Below are positions 1 to 11,700 of a stretch of 64,000 nucleotides of DNA, one piece after another; the stretch's first letter is position 1; each line of letters opens with the position of its first letter. Under the pieces are notes generated by a model, which saw only the letters and a program-made list of their open reading frames with translations, made no database searches and had not been told where the DNA came from. The translations under genes and the position numbers were made by a program. This stretch comes from Phytophthora quininea (lineage: Eukaryota; Oomycota; Peronosporomycetes; Peronosporales; Peronosporaceae): the NCBI GenBank assembly GCA_011947345.1, contig JAAVTG010000649.1, positions 1-64,000 on the forward strand. The letters run 5' to 3'.

Positions 1-742
1 ATCGTCGGGGACTGCTGCGACTTCGCTTCTGCGGCAGACTATGAGGCGTCTGCTGCACAGTAGCGTCCGCAGAGCGCACCCCAATGAGCGACAACCGGTC
101 CCCGGCGTTCCAGCTTCCGACCTGCCACTCGATGCTGTCATTATGCTAGTTAGCCGGCGCGGTGTTGCTGCAGGCATCCTATCAATTATCATTGCTGTCC
201 CGCGAGAAGGCGCCGTCATCCTGTTGGTGTGTCGGCGTGGTGTCGCTGGCGGCGTCTCTGCAGCAGTTCTGCGAGAAGACGCATTCATTCTGAAAGCCCT
301 CGGCGCTGGCGCTGGCATTGGCGATGGCGTCGGTGTTGCTGGTCGCGCCAGTGCCTTGACCACGATGCGGGAGCAGGCGTCGTCCGGGAACTCGACGAGC
401 AATCGCACGCACTGGCGCATCGTGGAGGCCAGCACCACCTCGTCGCCGTGGCGCAGCTCGCAGGTGCCACCGGTAGGAAGCTCTACGCCGTTCACCGCCG
501 TGCCATTCATGGTCTCCAGATCGTAGAGCAGCCAGCGGCGCGCGCCGGGCACGGCGCCCACACGCGCAGAGCTGGCCAGCGACTCGGTCATGGGCACGAC
601 GCCCACGTGGCGCTTGCTGACGGTGCGCGTCTCCTCGCAGGTGGCGATGCTGACCTCGCAGCCACGACTGCGACCCACGCAAAGGCGCCCGCGAACTCCC
701 ACGAGCCCATGAACACGTCCTGCACCATGGCTGGCATGCACT
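1..742 (-). CDS. FHA-domain protein, partial (runs off left edge)
   Basis: On the minus strand one frame is open from about position 752 to base 1. It encodes a forkhead-associated domain at about 680-430: a VGRSRGCEVSI strand, a SKRHVG motif, then LYDLETMNGTAVNGVEL and LRHGDEVVLAS. These match the GR, S-x-R-H, and N-G-T-x-V-N-G/GD signatures of FHA domains, which bind phosphothreonine peptides and occur in kinase, DNA-damage and splicing proteins. The tail (about 350 to 1) is rich in Ala, Pro, Ser and Thr. An in-frame TGA at 753-755 ends the frame upstream. A CAG acceptor at 743-745 suggests this is an internal exon with the true start further right, within 780-1000. The C-terminus lies outside the window, so the full architecture and partner are unknown. 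The FHA call is secure; exon limits are inferred. Confidence 0.6.
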
Positions 743-1200
743 ACTGGAGTGTATCAGCAGAGGTTATAGAGGGATATCCTCGTAGGCAGATGGAGTCCTG
801 ACGATGGTCGACGCTTGGCAAGAAGGTGATGCACGACGACTAGATGGGCGCCCGATACGGCGTGCGCAGAGCTCGCGACGCGCACAGTCAGAGGCGGCTG
901 GATCACCACCACCTGCGCGTGCTTGGAGAAGAGGAAAGGACTGACCTTTGGCGGCAGCGTCTTTGATTGGATGAAAATGGGGATCCCCCGTCATTTCCGT
1001 ATCGCTTTCGAAAAGTTCCGTACCGGCTTTTGGTTCAACCCACTTTTCGATCTATTTGAGGGAGCGAATCATTAGCAGTGAGAACAGGACGAGAAGAGCT
1101 CCGGCGTCTGGTTCCGTCACTCGCGCTGCTTCTGAGAGTCACTTGACGACCGCCCCACTAAGCACTCCAGAAAGAGGCGAACCATCTAGACCCGCCCACC
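743..1200. promoter_or_regulatory. Intergenic region upstream of CUL1
   Basis: About 450 bp lie between the FHA exon (-) and the cullin start (+). The rightward part should hold the cullin promoter and 5' UTR. A TCATTTCC element at 991-998 resembles the oomycete initiator consensus (GCTCATTY type). The leftward part may contain the missing 5' exon of the FHA gene on the minus strand. I see no other gene here. Confidence 0.3.
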
Positions 1201-3444
1201 ATGAGCGGCAAGAACATGATCTCGCTGGAGGAAGGCTGGGACCAGGAGATCAAGCCCAAGGCCATCGACGTGCTGCTGGACATCCTGGACCAGGGCGTGG
1301 ACCAGATCAAGGTCTCGCCCTTCCCGCCCAACGCCTTTATGCCCATCTACACGACGTGCTACAACATGTGCACGCAGCGCTCCCCCTACAACTTCTCGGA
1401 GCAGCTCTATGATCGTCACGGCCAGACCTTCGACACGTATCTGGAGCAAAAGGTGCTGCCCAGTCTGGAGCAGGCACACGACGAGTTCTTCCTGCAGGAG
1501 TTGGTCAAGCGCTGGACCAACCACAAGCTCATGATGAAGTGGATGACGCGCTTCTTCATGTACCTGGACCGGTACTACGTCAAGCACCACTCGCTGCCCA
1601 CGCTAGACGACGCCGGCCTGCAGAGCTTCGACCGCATGGTGTTCCAGAAGGTCAAGGTGCGCGTCAAGGACGCCATGGTAGAGCTCATCGAGAAGGAGCG
1701 TAATGGAGAGATCATCGACACGGCACTCATGCGCAACTGCGTCGAGATCTTCGAGGTCATGGGCATGAAGTCGCTAGACGTATACCAGCAGTGTCTAGAG
1801 ACCGACCTGGTGGCCACCAGCGCCACCTACTACGAACGCAAGTCCAAGGGCTGGCTCAGCGAAGACTCCACGCCAGTGTACCTGCAGAAGGTGGAGGAAG
1901 CGCTGCAGAGCGAGCGCAACCGCGTGAACACGTACCTGCACAAGTCCACAGAGCCCAAACTGGTGAAGAAATTGGAGAGTGTGCTGCTGGAGGCCGCGCA
2001 GAAGGAGCTCATTGAGCGTGAGAACTCGGGTGTCATTGCCCTGCTCAAGAACGACAAGCTGGATGATCTGGCACGTATGTACCGCCTGTTCTCGCGGCTT
2101 AAGAACGGTCTCGAGCCGATCGCCGACCTTGTGCAGAAGCACATTACCGCTGTGGGCAACGACATTGTGGAGAAGCGCGCCAACGCAATCACAACGGGCA
2201 ATGTCCGCGACCCTAGCTCGGACCCGACGTTCATCAAGGACATTTTGGCTATCCACGACAAGTTCCGCAGCATTGTGAACGAGCAATTCGCGGGCAACTC
2301 GCTGTTCCAGAAGGCTCTGAAGGAGGCGTTCGTGGAGTTCGTGAACAAGGACGTCGGCCCGGACAGCTCGGCGAAGCTGATGAGTACATTCTGCGACCGT
2401 ATCCTTAAGACGGGTGGCGAGAAGCTCAGTGACGAACAGGTGGAGGACTACCTGGAGAAGGTGGTGTTCGTGTTTTCCTACCTCACGGACAAAGATCTAT
2501 TCGCTGAGATTTATCGCAACCAATTGGCCAAGCGGTTACTGAATCAGCGGTCGGCTTCTGCAGACGCCGAAGTGCTGATGATTGGAAAGCTCAAGTTGCG
2601 CTGCGGCGCAATTCACGGGCAAGATGGAAGGTATGATGAACGATCTTGCGATCGGCAGCGATCACCACCAGGAGTTCGAGGGTTTCTTGAAAAAGCAGCG
2701 TGAGAGTAACTCGCAGGAGGCGGCATTGAACCTCGAGTTCAGCGTGCAGGTGCTGACGACGGGTTACTGGCCATCGTACCGCATTTTGGAAGTCCAGATG
2801 CCGCCCCTCATGGTCCGCTGCATGAACCTGTTTAAGGTGTACTACGACTCGAAAACAAGCCACCGCCGTCTGCAGTGGGTACACTCTCTGGGTAACGCCA
2901 CGATCCGAGCAAACTTCCCTAAGAAGAAATGGTACGACCTCCAGGTGACGACTCTGCAGGCTGTGGCGCTGCTTCTGTTTAACGAAGGGGAGGGAGCACT
3001 GTCGTTCGAGGCTGTGCGTGAGTCGTTGAATCTGACGGTGGATGTGGTGAAGCGAATTATGCACTCGCTGTCGTGCGGCAAGTATAAACTGTTGACGAAG
3101 ACTCCCGCTGGCAAGACGATTTCGACCAGCGACCAGTTCGCTGTCAACCGCACGTTCGCTTCGCCGATGCGCAAGCTGCGTATCCCCATGGCTCTCTGGA
3201 GGAGAGCCACAGCCAGAAGAACGTGGAGGAAGACCGCAGCATAGCCATAGAAGCCGCTATCGTGCGTATTATGAAGGCGCGTAAAACGCTGCAGCACCAG
3301 CAGCTGATCTCGGAAGTGCTGAGCCAGTTGGCGTTCTTCAAGCCCAACTTGAAGGTCATTAAGCGGCGTATTGAGGCGCTCATTGACCGAGAGTACCTCG
3401 AGCGCGACCCGGACCAGGCTAACACCTACCGCTATCTCGCATAA
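1201..3444 (+). CDS. CUL1: Cullin 1, SCF ubiquitin-ligase scaffold (two frameshifts)
   Basis: This encodes a full-length cullin of about 747 residues if both frame breaks are bridged. The N-terminus has the cullin-repeat signature ([10 protein letters not shown] near residue 45; [10 protein letters not shown] near 100). The C-terminus has the cullin-homology region ([29 protein letters not shown]) and ends with the neddylation/winged-helix block: [11 protein letters not shown], whose Lys corresponds to the NEDD8 acceptor, then [18 protein letters not shown]. Residue patterns fit the CUL1 type (SCF, binds SKP1 and RBX1) better than CUL3 or CUL4. The frame breaks near 2600-2606, between RCG and QFTGKMEGM, and again near 3186-3195, between LRIPM and [10 protein letters not shown]. 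No conserved block is lost at either break, and flanking codons keep family identity. I read both as indel errors, not gene death. The ATG at 1201 is preceded by an open 5' UTR. No intron is needed. Confidence 0.92.
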
Positions 3445-3549
3445 CCTGCTCGCCGATTACCTACTCGTAACGCGTGGCGATGGACTACGCGAATAAAGGT
3501 TTTCTAGGTTGCGTAACATGACACTGTGGTTGGTATTGCAAAGGATCTA

Positions 3550-5220
3550 CTACTTCTTGAAGAACCGATTGAGCGCTGTGGGCGCGCTCTCAGCTTTGTC
3601 GTTCCACTCGCGCTGCTGTTCCTGCCGCTCCTGCCGTTTTTGCTTGTTCGCCTGTTGGTCGCGGAACTGCTGCTTCTGTGCGTCTATCACATTCTGTTGC
3701 TTCTTGCGCAGTCGTCTGGACGGGCGGTTGCGGCCACGCATCTTCTTCTTGGGCTTTTTGGCACTTCCGTCGCCGTTGGCACGCTCCATCTGGAAGATCT
3801 TCTTCTGCTGCTCCTCGACAGGGTCCCTGTCGACCCGACCGATGGCGTTCGGGTCCAACGTGATCATCTCTGGGCGCAGCTTCTCCAGCAGCGAGTGCAC
3901 CTCCGCCTCACTACGTTGCTTGGAGTTCTGGTACGGGTTGGCCTCGTACGTGTCGAAGTTGGGCTCGCCGGAGCCAGGAATCACTACCGAGTTGAATCCA
4001 GTGGCATGACCGACGCCAAGCACATCCTCGAACGGACGGAAGACTAGCGAGCTCACCTGCGAGCCAGGGATCTGGTGCGTCATGTACGGCTGAATCGTCA
4101 AGCTCGTGGTGAAGGTGTTCTTGAGCACGTGCACGTTGGGGCCGAAGCCCACCGCCACAAGCCCACGCTGACTCACGCTAATCGTGTTGGCCGCCGCCGT
4201 CAGGTAGTAATTGTTGAGCTCTTTGTACATGCGAAGATCGAACACCTTGACCTTTCTGTCAGCGCCAGCGGTGACGAGATACTTTCCGCTATTGTCGATA
4301 CCTATGGAGCGGACAGGTCCCTGGTGGCACTGCATCTTGACGACCGCGTCGCTCATATTCGGTGTCCATAGCGTTACGATACCGTTGGCGTGGCCGAGGT
4401 TCACTACGGCGTTCCACGGGTTTAGCGCCATTGTATCGCACAGTCCATGCTTGGTGCGGTGCGTCGACACTTGCTTTCCGTTGGTGACATCATGGTACGT
4501 CAGTAGTCCGTTGCCACTCACAACCGAGAGCAAAAAGTGGTAAGGCAGGAACTCCATCCTGCGCGGCTGCGGAATGGTCCGAATGCAGTGCGCCTCCGCG
4601 CCGGTGTTGTCGTAAATGTACACGTGCTTCTTCTGCGCCGTCGCGAACAGCGAGTCATTGTGCAAGAAGCTGACATCGCGCACCAAGTCGTTGGCCTGGA
4701 ACTCGCACGTGAGCTTCATGCGCAGCGTGTCCATCAGCGCTAAGTGGCCCTTCTGGCTGCCGAGCAGCATGTTTCGACCGTTGCGCGTGTACCGCACGCG
4801 GTAGGCACCGTAGTCCGGCAGGTCCAGCGAGAAGATCTTGCGCGCCGTGTTGAGGTCCACGTTGTCCGCCAACTGCTTCTGCGAGAACTTGTACGTCCTC
4901 TCGAGTCCTTCGGCCTCCAGGAACCCGGCCTGGTCGGGCAGCAAGATCTCGGCCTTGGCGGCGGACTCAGCCGCCAGCTTCTGTTTCTCATCGGCGCGCA
5001 GCAGCGAGCCCTTGAGCTTCTTATCGCGGATGCGCTCGAGCTGGCGCTGCGAGATGCCGACGCCGCGCGTGTACTTGGCCACGTTCTTGACCTCCGGCGG
5101 CGCCTCGTCCTCGTCCTTGTCCTTGCGCTGGCCGCCCAAGCGGGTCGGCGCCTCGCGTACGATGCGCTCCAAGTCCTCGACCTCCGAGTCGCTGTCCTGG
5201 TAGCTCTCGACGTCCGACAT
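3550..5220 (-). CDS. UTP7: WD-repeat U3 snoRNP processome protein UTP7 (WDR46/BING4)
   Basis: This is an intact 556-residue protein with no frame break. UTP7/WDR46 acts in the nucleolus as part of the small-subunit processome that matures 18S rRNA. The N-terminus is acidic (YQDSDSEVEDLERI) and is followed by a basic helical stretch. About residues 130-400 form a beta-propeller; typical pieces are HQGPVRSIGIDNSGKYLVTA and GADRKVKVFDLRMY. The BING4 C-terminal domain follows (EVHSLLEKLRPEMITLDPNA, near residue 440), then a Lys/Arg/Gln-rich tail (MRGRNRPSRRLRKKQQN). The frame stays open upstream to 5397, but homology begins at the methionine at 5220, so that start is used. The gene is divergent from the receptor-phosphatase gene at 5702. 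Confidence 0.93.
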   Translation of the reverse strand: MSDVESYQDSDSEVEDLERIVREAPTRLGGQRKDKDEDEAPPEVKNVAKYTRGVGISQRQLERIRDKKLKGSLLRADEKQKLAAESAAKAEILLPDQAGFLEAEGLERTYKFSQKQLADNVDLNTARKIFSLDLPDYGAYRVRYTRNGRNMLLGSQKGHLALMDTLRMKLTCEFQANDLVRDVSFLHNDSLFATAQKKHVYIYDNTGAEAHCIRTIPQPRRMEFLPYHFLLSVVSGNGLLTYHDVTNGKQVSTHRTKHGLCDTMALNPWNAVVNLGHANGIVTLWTPNMSDAVVKMQCHQGPVRSIGIDNSGKYLVTAGADRKVKVFDLRMYKELNNYYLTAAANTISVSQRGLVAVGFGPNVHVLKNTFTTSLTIQPYMTHQIPGSQVSSLVFRPFEDVLGVGHATGFNSVVIPGSGEPNFDTYEANPYQNSKQRSEAEVHSLLEKLRPEMITLDPNAIGRVDRDPVEEQQKKIFQMERANGDGSAKKPKKKMRGRNRPSRRLRKKQQNVIDAQKQQFRDQQANKQKRQERQEQQREWNDKAESAPTALNRFFKK

Positions 5221-5701
5221 GGCTACGGCAACTAGTGTATCAACGGGCAATCGAGAATGGCTGGCGCGTACGACGGACAGATGGTACCGTGCAGTCCCAC
5301 AATAAAAGCGCGCAAAAGATGCGCTTATCATTTCGATGCAATTGGTGTGGTGTACACAATCAGCTCCGGCTATGTCATATGAAGTCAGTCGAAACATCCG
5401 ACGTGGTTGTGTCCAGAGTTATCTGTCCTTTATATAGATTTTTGCTTTAGAATACAATGTAGACCGCCGAACGGGGCACTATTGGACGGACACATCGTTC
5501 CCTTATCCCTTCCCACCACTCGCGACCGTCGTGCCATCGGGTCCCATAATAGACTTGTGACGGCGGCGTGCACTTGTACAGCGGGCGGCGTCTTCCATGC
5601 GGGTGAGTGCAGCGTCCTCCGCCGTTTCTCCTCCCCATGCTCTTCCTGACTCTCTCTTTCTACCTCCACAGCGCCGACTACTGCGAGGCGGCGGGAGGCA
5701 C
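5221..5701. promoter_or_regulatory. Divergent intergenic region between UTP7 and the GPCR-INPP4 gene
   Basis: About 480 bp separate two genes transcribed away from each other, so both promoters must lie here. The stretch is AT-richer than its flanks around 5340-5460 and has a TATATAG stretch near 5432. Short open frames on both strands show no family resemblance. Confidence 0.4.
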
Positions 5702-8700
5702 ATGTACGCGGCGGCGCTGCTGCTGCTGCTCGCCTCCGCGTCGACTTTGCCGGCTCGATCCGCAGAAGGTAATATGCCTGGCTTAGCCATCCCTAGAACG
5801 TCTGGTTGACCCCATTCGTATCGCCTACAGAAGTCGATGTGGCCAATTTGTGGCCGACCCGGTGCCGGCCGTTGCGGCACTCGAACGCCATGTGATCGAG
5901 CTGGAAATGGAGCGCATGACCAAGATCGCCAGGGGGACGTTGGTGCAGACGGACGCTCGGCGATCGCAGACGACAAGGGCCCGGACTTTTGCTGCACTTG
6001 GTGGACACGGCACGATCGGAATGCTCTTCTTCTAGCAGTGGCAGCGGGGTCATGGAAGGCACGGTGGTCTTCCCAGCTTCAGCGGACTGCAGCGGGTCTT
6101 CCAGTGTCAGTAGTGCGGGATCAGGTTCAGGTTCAGAGACAGAAACTGCAGGCGAGGCAGATTTCATCCTGCCGATCGGAATCACGGTGGATGCTAGCGG
6201 CCTGGACATTGATTTAGGCTCGGCGGGGATCGACATCTCCGCAGGCTCGACGGGGGTTTCAATCGGATCGGCAGGGATCGACGTCTCGGCAGGATCTGCT
6301 GGTGTTTCCGTGGGATCGAAAGGTGCTGAGGTAACGGTTGGGTCACCAGAGTCGTACGTCTCGTCACAGGGGCTAGATGTCTCCGTGGGGTCAACTGACA
6401 CAGGAGTTTCCGTTGGATCGAGTGGGGTTGATGTATCGGTGGGGTCGACATTGGGTTTGACGGGCTCGGACGGATTGGAATTCACGGTGGGATCGCACCA
6501 CTACGAGGTGACAGCCTCCTCTGGCGGTGTAGATGTGTCTGTTGGCTCCCACGAAATGGGTGTGGTCGTTGGATCCGATGGCGTTCATGTTAGTGACGGG
6601 TCTTCCGATGTGCACGTGCCTGTTGGGTCTCGTATTCACTTTGGCGACAGCTCATCTGATGTAGATGTGGGAATTGGCACGGATGGGATTCACGTTTCGC
6701 ACAGCTCTTCAGATACGGACGTGTATGTGGGATCAGGGAGTGCTCACGTGACGAGGAGCCCTGACGTTGTGAACGCCACTGTAGACAGTACCGCTACTCC
6801 TGCGGCGACTCCTTCGGCCACAGAGGAATCTGCACAAGTTGCGGGCGAAGCGGATCCTACTACAGGCTCTAGTGAGACTAATGTCGTAGTTGGTTCTCCA
6901 GATGCGAGTGATGCTAAGTCGGCGTCTTCAGAGAATCGACCGATCGAAAGCGCTCAAGTAACTACCACACCCACTGCAGCAACTAATTTGACGACCTCCG
7001 CGGAGGAGGAGGCGGTGTCAACGGTAGCATCGTCGGCTGCAGGTCCAACTCAGGCAGATGGATCGGACAAGAATTCCACTGACGAGGTGGTCAAGGTGTT
7101 CTCACTAACAGCAAGCAACAGCTCTTCTGTATCCAGCGAATCGGAATCCGACACTGGTAGTCAATGGTGGAGCGGCAGCACGTATTACGAACCGTACACA
7201 TCTACATACTGCAGATGCAAAGCGACGGAGTGCCAGAACGAGTACCCTGGGGAGGCTGACGTTAATACGTGCGAAAACAAACTGTCTGACGGCACTTGCC
7301 CAACGGGGTACAAGACGTGCGTGTCGACGGATTCCTACAAGGTTTCAACATCAACCGTGACCCCGAGTAGTGTTTCGGAGACGGCTTTCACGCTTTTAGC
7401 TGGCGATATCATTGGAGCGTTCTACAACCTCGGGGAGGAAGATCCGTTCATGCGGAACAGCAAGTGGTGGATCACAATTTCACTCCCAGCAGGATGGAGG
7501 TTTGTTGCTTGGGAGAACACGGTCGTCGATGTGACCTTGCGAGACGATGATGGGACCACCGCGTACACCGAGCGTGTTCACAGTTGCGAAGACGTGACAA
7601 ACGGCAAAAACTGCGACACTGAGAACAGCAACCGCTACGGTTTTGTCAATGTGATGAGTCTACTCGAAGGTCGTGAAGATTTGATGACCTCCAGCACGAG
7701 AGGTCCTATGTCGTTCGTTCTTTCCAAGAGTATTGTCACTGGAAGCAGCTCATCGGGTAGCTCTGTTGGAGTCAGTGTATCGCTATCCTACGAAACTTCG
7801 TCTGGCATGCTGAAATCTGCGGCCACTTCCAGGCGTATGCGAGAGCTTCTCGTGGCTGCCGATGGTTCAGCTACATTATCGGGAAATTCGTCTGATGATT
7901 TGAGCGCGTTAACACTCGCTACTATGGACTTGCCAGCGATTCAGCAGGGTCGTTTGGATGCGTCGCTAGTCTGGATGGAGGAAGACTCGGAGGTTTTTAT
8001 GTTGTCCTTCTCAACATCGACCATTGTGGGCCCCAACTCAGACAACCCGAAGGTTTGTGTCGACTTGCGTTCGTCCTACTGCGCGAGCAAAGGACGCATG
8101 CCTACAGCCACCGTCGCGTTCGGGAACTCGTACGCGTCGTACGTGCAAGGTGGGAACCCGTTCCTTAACTTGTACGCCGACCCCGGTGAAACCAACCTGA
8201 ACATTGAAAGCGACAACTCGAGCTACTTTTGCATTACGGACCTACTCCCTTCAGGAGTGAAAACGAACAACTCATGGGAGATCAGGACGACGTTCACCTT
8301 CCAGATTCAAGTTACTGATGTATCCTGGAGTGGGGACGAGCAAGCGGAAGACGATTATACGAGTGGCTTCCGTTTACCGGTTCTCAGTGAAGTTATCTTG
8401 ATGGACGACAACGACGTTATGGGGATGGATTGCGCACAGACATTGGTGCATGGGAAGACCTACTCGAAGTACACATTGAGTGTGTACGCTGTCATGTCTA
8501 TCACTTTTTCGCTGTGGCTCTCGCCGGCGCCGTTCTCGTCACACGGATGAACGGCATTTCGTTTTCGAGACCAACGTTCTACAATGACATGACGTCGATC
8601 TCAGTGATGATGGTCTTTGTTCTGTGCATTGTTGGCAACGCGATTTGGATTAGCGTGTCATCACAGGCGTCATCTGCAGGTGGAACAGATATCTATTACT

Positions 8701-11700
8701 TGCTGTACGCAATATCTGTCTGTTTCATGGACGATGATGACATCCGTGTGCTTCCACTGGGGTACCGTTTTGTTCCACGATATCAGCCAGTCATGGCGTC
8801 TGTTCGTGTTCCTCTTCTACGTGTTCATCAACGTGGCGTTCTACGCTGTACAGCTCTTTGGTGTTGTCAGCATGACTGATTTGTACAAGTGCGCGTATGA
8901 CGACTATCTGAAGAACCCGTTCTACACGATGCGGTTATGCTCCGACGACTATTGCCCAGATCTTCAGCCGGCTCAATGGAAATATGCCGTCAACGATGTG
9001 TGCAAAGACGTCAGCTACTCGGACTGGTTTTTCCCGCTCCAGCAAAGCGCCGAACTTCTGATCTTCCTGACGTCTGTGGTGTTGCTCATCCTCGGCACGT
9101 TCGTCATCCAGCGCGGTGTGCGACTCATTGACCAGTCCGGCGACATCTTTGATGACCATGTAGTAAAAGTGATGAAGAAGTCTCTAATCACGTACCTGGC
9201 CGTGATCTTGGCGATTGCTCTGGTGCTTGGAACTTCGTGCATCATGAACTCTGTCTTGCACTGGAAGAATTGGACCGTCAATGCCGTCGTCTGGTACATT
9301 TTCTGTGTTTGGCTTCCAACTCTCGTGCCCCCAATCGGGTTCTTATTGCTGCAGTGGAATCCTCGGCTGCACGGAATGAACTGGAACCCGTCGATGCATG
9401 TGAAAGACCCGCAGTTGCTGCACCGCACCATGTCAAGCATCTCGGACAAGGTCGAGTGGGAAATTCGATATCTCAAACAATGGCGCAGGCCTGAGCGATG
9501 GCTGGGCAGGCATTTTGCGGTTTCCTGATACGGAATACAACCCCATCGGCCAAGACAGCGTGGATGGCACACAGAATGTACTAGCACTCGCAGTACAACT
9601 TATTTCCCCGGTGCCGCTAACACACGCTTGCTTCGTTGAGTTGTACATCGCTGAGAATACTTCGCCACCGGATGCTGGCGAGAACGACGTGACTGGCGAA
9701 GATTACTACGAGGATCTCCCGGTACTTAGCTACCGTCGTTCCTCGATCAGCACGTTCATTGAAAGCGGCCTTCACCAGGAAGGGATTCTTAGTCGGCGCA
9801 GTCACTCCCAGTCGCTATTGGGTACTCCGGCGTTACCGACCCCGGTTCCTGTCTCGAACCCGGGGTGAAGTGGTCGCGTGTCGGCTTTACGGAAACTGTG
9901 TTGCCCACCTTGGTGACTGGTAACTCTGAGAACGGTGGTGCTGCTGTGACGCAGATTGCTACTTTCCTGTCAGTGCTTCAGATTCCAGTAATGCCAGCCA
10001 ACCCACTCCTGCGCTTCGTTGTGTACGAAATTCCAGAGAAGACGTCGTCGCCATCATCTGACGGAGACTTGCGCGCTTCTCGCCAGTTAATGCGTGCTTC
10101 TTCCAGACAACTCGACGAGCGTGCTAGAAACGCCCGTGTGTCTGGTATGGGAATGGCTCCACCATCACGTCCGAAGGTGTTTTGCGAGTTTTCGTGTGCA
10201 TGCGGCGATATGCTTGTGGCAGATGAAGTGAACCTTGTTGCGCGCCAGGTGTCGTATCGCAACCGATCTCCAATCTCGACAGTTCTGAGCGATGGAACGG
10301 GTGGAACTGGTGGTGCAGAATCTCCTTCTCCTGATGTTCTCGGAGCTGCAACTCCTGAAACAGATCCTTCGGCCCCTCGTTTGCGAGTCAAGTCTATGAC
10401 TGTGTCGCCTCGACAACTCAAGGAAGCTCCTGGGTTCTACATCACCAAGAGCTTCCAATTTGCTGAAGGAGATGAAATGGTGATCGAGGATATGACTGAG
10501 AGCCCGCTAACGAACGAGTTACCGCGCCAGTATTTGGAATTGCTCGTCTCGGAACGTGCGGAGGATCTTGCTCGTGCTCAGGCGGAAGCATCCGATTATG
10601 AGTTGAGGGTCAAGAGCGGACTTGTTGGCGGCCTGTATGATAACCTGATTGAGCAGATCCAAGGCGAGAATAACCAGACGGTGGTGCAAACTTGGTTGAA
10701 TGACCGCGTCCAGCAGCGCAAAATGTACGTCGAGGCGCTTCGCGAGTGCTACCAGTTGTGTATCAACCGCGCTGAAGAAGGGGTGAACTTTAAGGCAAGC
10801 ACTGAAAAGAAAAGTCTCGTGTTGCGCTTCCTGCCTATCAATTTGCACGTGCAAGACATGTGGGTGGGACCAACGGCAGACTTGCGATCTCAGCGGACCC
10901 GGCGCACCTCGCCCACCGTAAAGGTATATCCGACAGTGACGGTAGGCGCATTCTCCGCGCACTGCTTCAAATTCCGCCATGGTGGAAGCATTTTGAGTTT
11001 ACGCTCGACGCTGCAGAAGCGCTCGCTGTCGCGCGTTGAAAGCGACATCTCCGACAAGAGCGGGAGTAGCCGCGGCAGCGATCTGGTCGACTGGAGCAAT
11101 GCACACGCGCGTACAGCGGAAGAGACTCGATGGCACCTCACAACAAGATTCGACATGTGCCTATCGCAGGCGTTGACGACGTTGGTGACCTCATTCTGTC
11201 GGCAACTGGAGCTGTCCTTGCAGAGTGCGAGCTCCGCAGACCGTCGGTTCTTGCAGGTCATCGACTCGATCGGATTCCTGTTCCAAGTCGAGTCGCTGCT
11301 GTCTACACAGGGCAAGGAGATCGGCATGCTGGAGGACTTCTCTGCAGCTGTCGATGCCCTCAAACACGTGACGATCGTGCTTGACACGTCACCTCCGTCT
11401 CACCTCCCTTCAACGCTGCTCAATTTGCACATGAAGGACACAAATCTGCCCAGCGTCGTGTCCGTCCGCTTGAGCAAGGGGGCTACCAGGGGACTTTACG
11501 GTGGCGATCGGCGTTCGTTGCTCCGAGGACGTTCTAAACACAATTCCGAGCAACCTCCGATCGGGGGCGCTATCTCAGTGACGCCTGTGATCTTCACGCA
11601 GGGCATCAACGAAATGCAGACGTTGGCTAACAACGCCAGCGCCAAGAAGACGACGCTACAAGATATTATCAACCGCAAGAACTTAGTCGTGTTGCGGCAT

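Noticed and set aside
41..801. Plus-strand frames of 161 and 190 codons at the left edge
   Set aside because: Arg/Ser/Trp-rich shadow translations of the FHA gene on the other strand.
1979..2286. Several 99- to 172-codon frames inside CUL1 on both strands
   Set aside because: Shadow frames in GC-rich coding DNA.
5221..5397. N-terminal extension of the UTP7 frame
   Set aside because: No family similarity before the acidic MSDVESY start at 5220; likely 5' UTR.
5793..6485. 230-codon minus-strand frame with repeated D-P-T-E-T units
   Set aside because: It is the antisense of the octapeptide repeats. The 24-bp periodicity keeps both strands open. The plus strand continues into a supported protein.
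6210..6760. Regular repeats that could suggest a CRISPR array
   Set aside because: Units are contiguous 24-bp coding repeats without spacers, in a eukaryotic gene.
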